From Chloroflexota bacterium (GTDB lineage Bacteria > Chloroflexota > Anaerolineae > UBA4142): a stretch of 6,154 nt of DNA. Within the stretch, counting starts at the first letter, position 1. Each line of letters starts with the position of its first letter. The stretch covers positions 1-6,154 of the forward strand of contig JAMCRS010000283.1 of the NCBI GenBank assembly GCA_023380675.1. The letters are read 5' to 3'. Position numbers and translations under genes: made by a program. Shown here in pieces: positions 5,839 to 6,154 of the stretch. The notes under the pieces were generated by a model. The model saw nothing but the letters and a program-made list of their open reading frames with translations, made no database searches and was not told where the DNA came from.

Positions 5839-6154
5839 GCCCCGCACGACCGACCCCGCGAAACGCTTCAACCCTGTAACGATAGTGCGCCGATAGCTCG
5901 ATTCCCCGACGACGGTATCCGTCGCCGCGCCTTGGACGGCTGTGCTTCGCTTCAGCGCGCGAAAAGCCAGGTGCGGCATGCGGTAAAAGATCTGCGCCAT
6001 CGCCCACGCGTATTTAAAGTCGGCATTGATCTCTGAATTGATACGGAGCGTGTAGCGTTCCAAATCGAAATCGCCGCGCCGAAATGCGTTGGAAATCTCC
6101 TCGCCGGCGATCTGTCCGCTGCGGATCGCATAGTAAATGCCTTCGGCGGTAAAA
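5830..6154 (-). CDS. Geranylgeranyl-reductase-family FAD oxidoreductase, C-terminal part
   Basis: The minus-strand frame is open from the window's right edge (first full codon at 6153-6151) to a TAG at 5832-5830, giving 107 residues; the N-terminal FAD-binding domain is outside. It opens with TAEGIYYAIRSGQIAGEEI (visible residues 2-20), which matches the TGEGI-YA--SG--AAE segment that follows the GDAAG FAD motif in geranylgeranyl-reductase-like flavoproteins. Next comes a helical part with LERYTLRINSEINADFKYAWAM and a FYRMPHLAFRAL stretch, then VVGESSYRRT near the end, a pattern usual for the C-terminus of this family. Members reduce isoprenoid double bonds (chlorophyll side chain, menaquinone or lipids); the substrate cannot be told here. 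Gly of TGEG is Ala in this protein. A TTG inside the frame at 6063 is not a real start because homology continues upstream. It converges with the VanW gene, 19 nt apart. Confidence 0.85.
   Translation of the reverse strand, partial: FTAEGIYYAIRSGQIAGEEISNAFRRGDFDLERYTLRINSEINADFKYAWAMAQIFYRMPHLAFRALKRSTAVQGAATDTVVGESSYRRTIVTGLKRFAGSVVRGRV

Overview
The window is GC-rich and tightly packed, and looks chromosomal and bacterial. It holds the 3' end of rplS, a complete rnhB, a two-gene surface-glycan operon on the minus strand, a membrane-anchored VanW-family gene on the plus strand, and the 3' part of a geranylgeranyl-reductase-family gene on the minus strand. The style of rnhB (PTL-T-FE...W opening, AGVDEAGRG, IDALSLP), the VanW protein with two PG_binding_4-like repeats and a conserved tail, and the apparent leaderless first genes fit Chloroflexota best. 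That assignment is an inference from sequence style; no 16S rRNA or other marker gene is present.

Layout: (1) 1-392: end of ribosomal protein L19, a terminator-like hairpin, and a 186-nt spacer with no convincing promoter. (2) 393-1112: rnhB (RNase HII) on the plus strand. (3) 1113-1240: convergent gap holding a perfect 17-bp inverted repeat, probably a shared terminator. (4) 1241-3543: leftward operon of a family 2 glycosyltransferase followed by a WcaJ-type polyprenyl-phosphate sugar-1-phosphate transferase, joined by a TGATG stop/start overlap. (5) 3544-3932: divergent intergenic region with back-to-back sigma70-type promoters, a C-rich hairpin resembling a dispersed repeat, and a 24-bp dyad. 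(6) 3933-5810: VanW-family protein. (7) 5830 to the window end: C-terminal part of a FAD-dependent reductase, convergent with the VanW gene.

The operon would start a lipid-linked surface glycan: the phosphotransferase loads the first sugar on undecaprenyl phosphate and the glycosyltransferase adds a later sugar. The divergent VanW protein is predicted to act outside the membrane at the cell wall, so the shared intergenic region may control two cell-envelope functions.

The most notable signal is regulatory. Both divergent genes have near-consensus promoters whose -10 boxes end only 7-8 nt before the start codon, so both mRNAs should be leaderless. The internal cistron of the operon instead has a normal Shine-Dalgarno sequence. 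This also moves the VanW start from an upstream in-frame TTG, which is really the -35 box, to the ATG at 3933. I see no mobile element, CRISPR array, RNA gene or new multi-gene defence system here.
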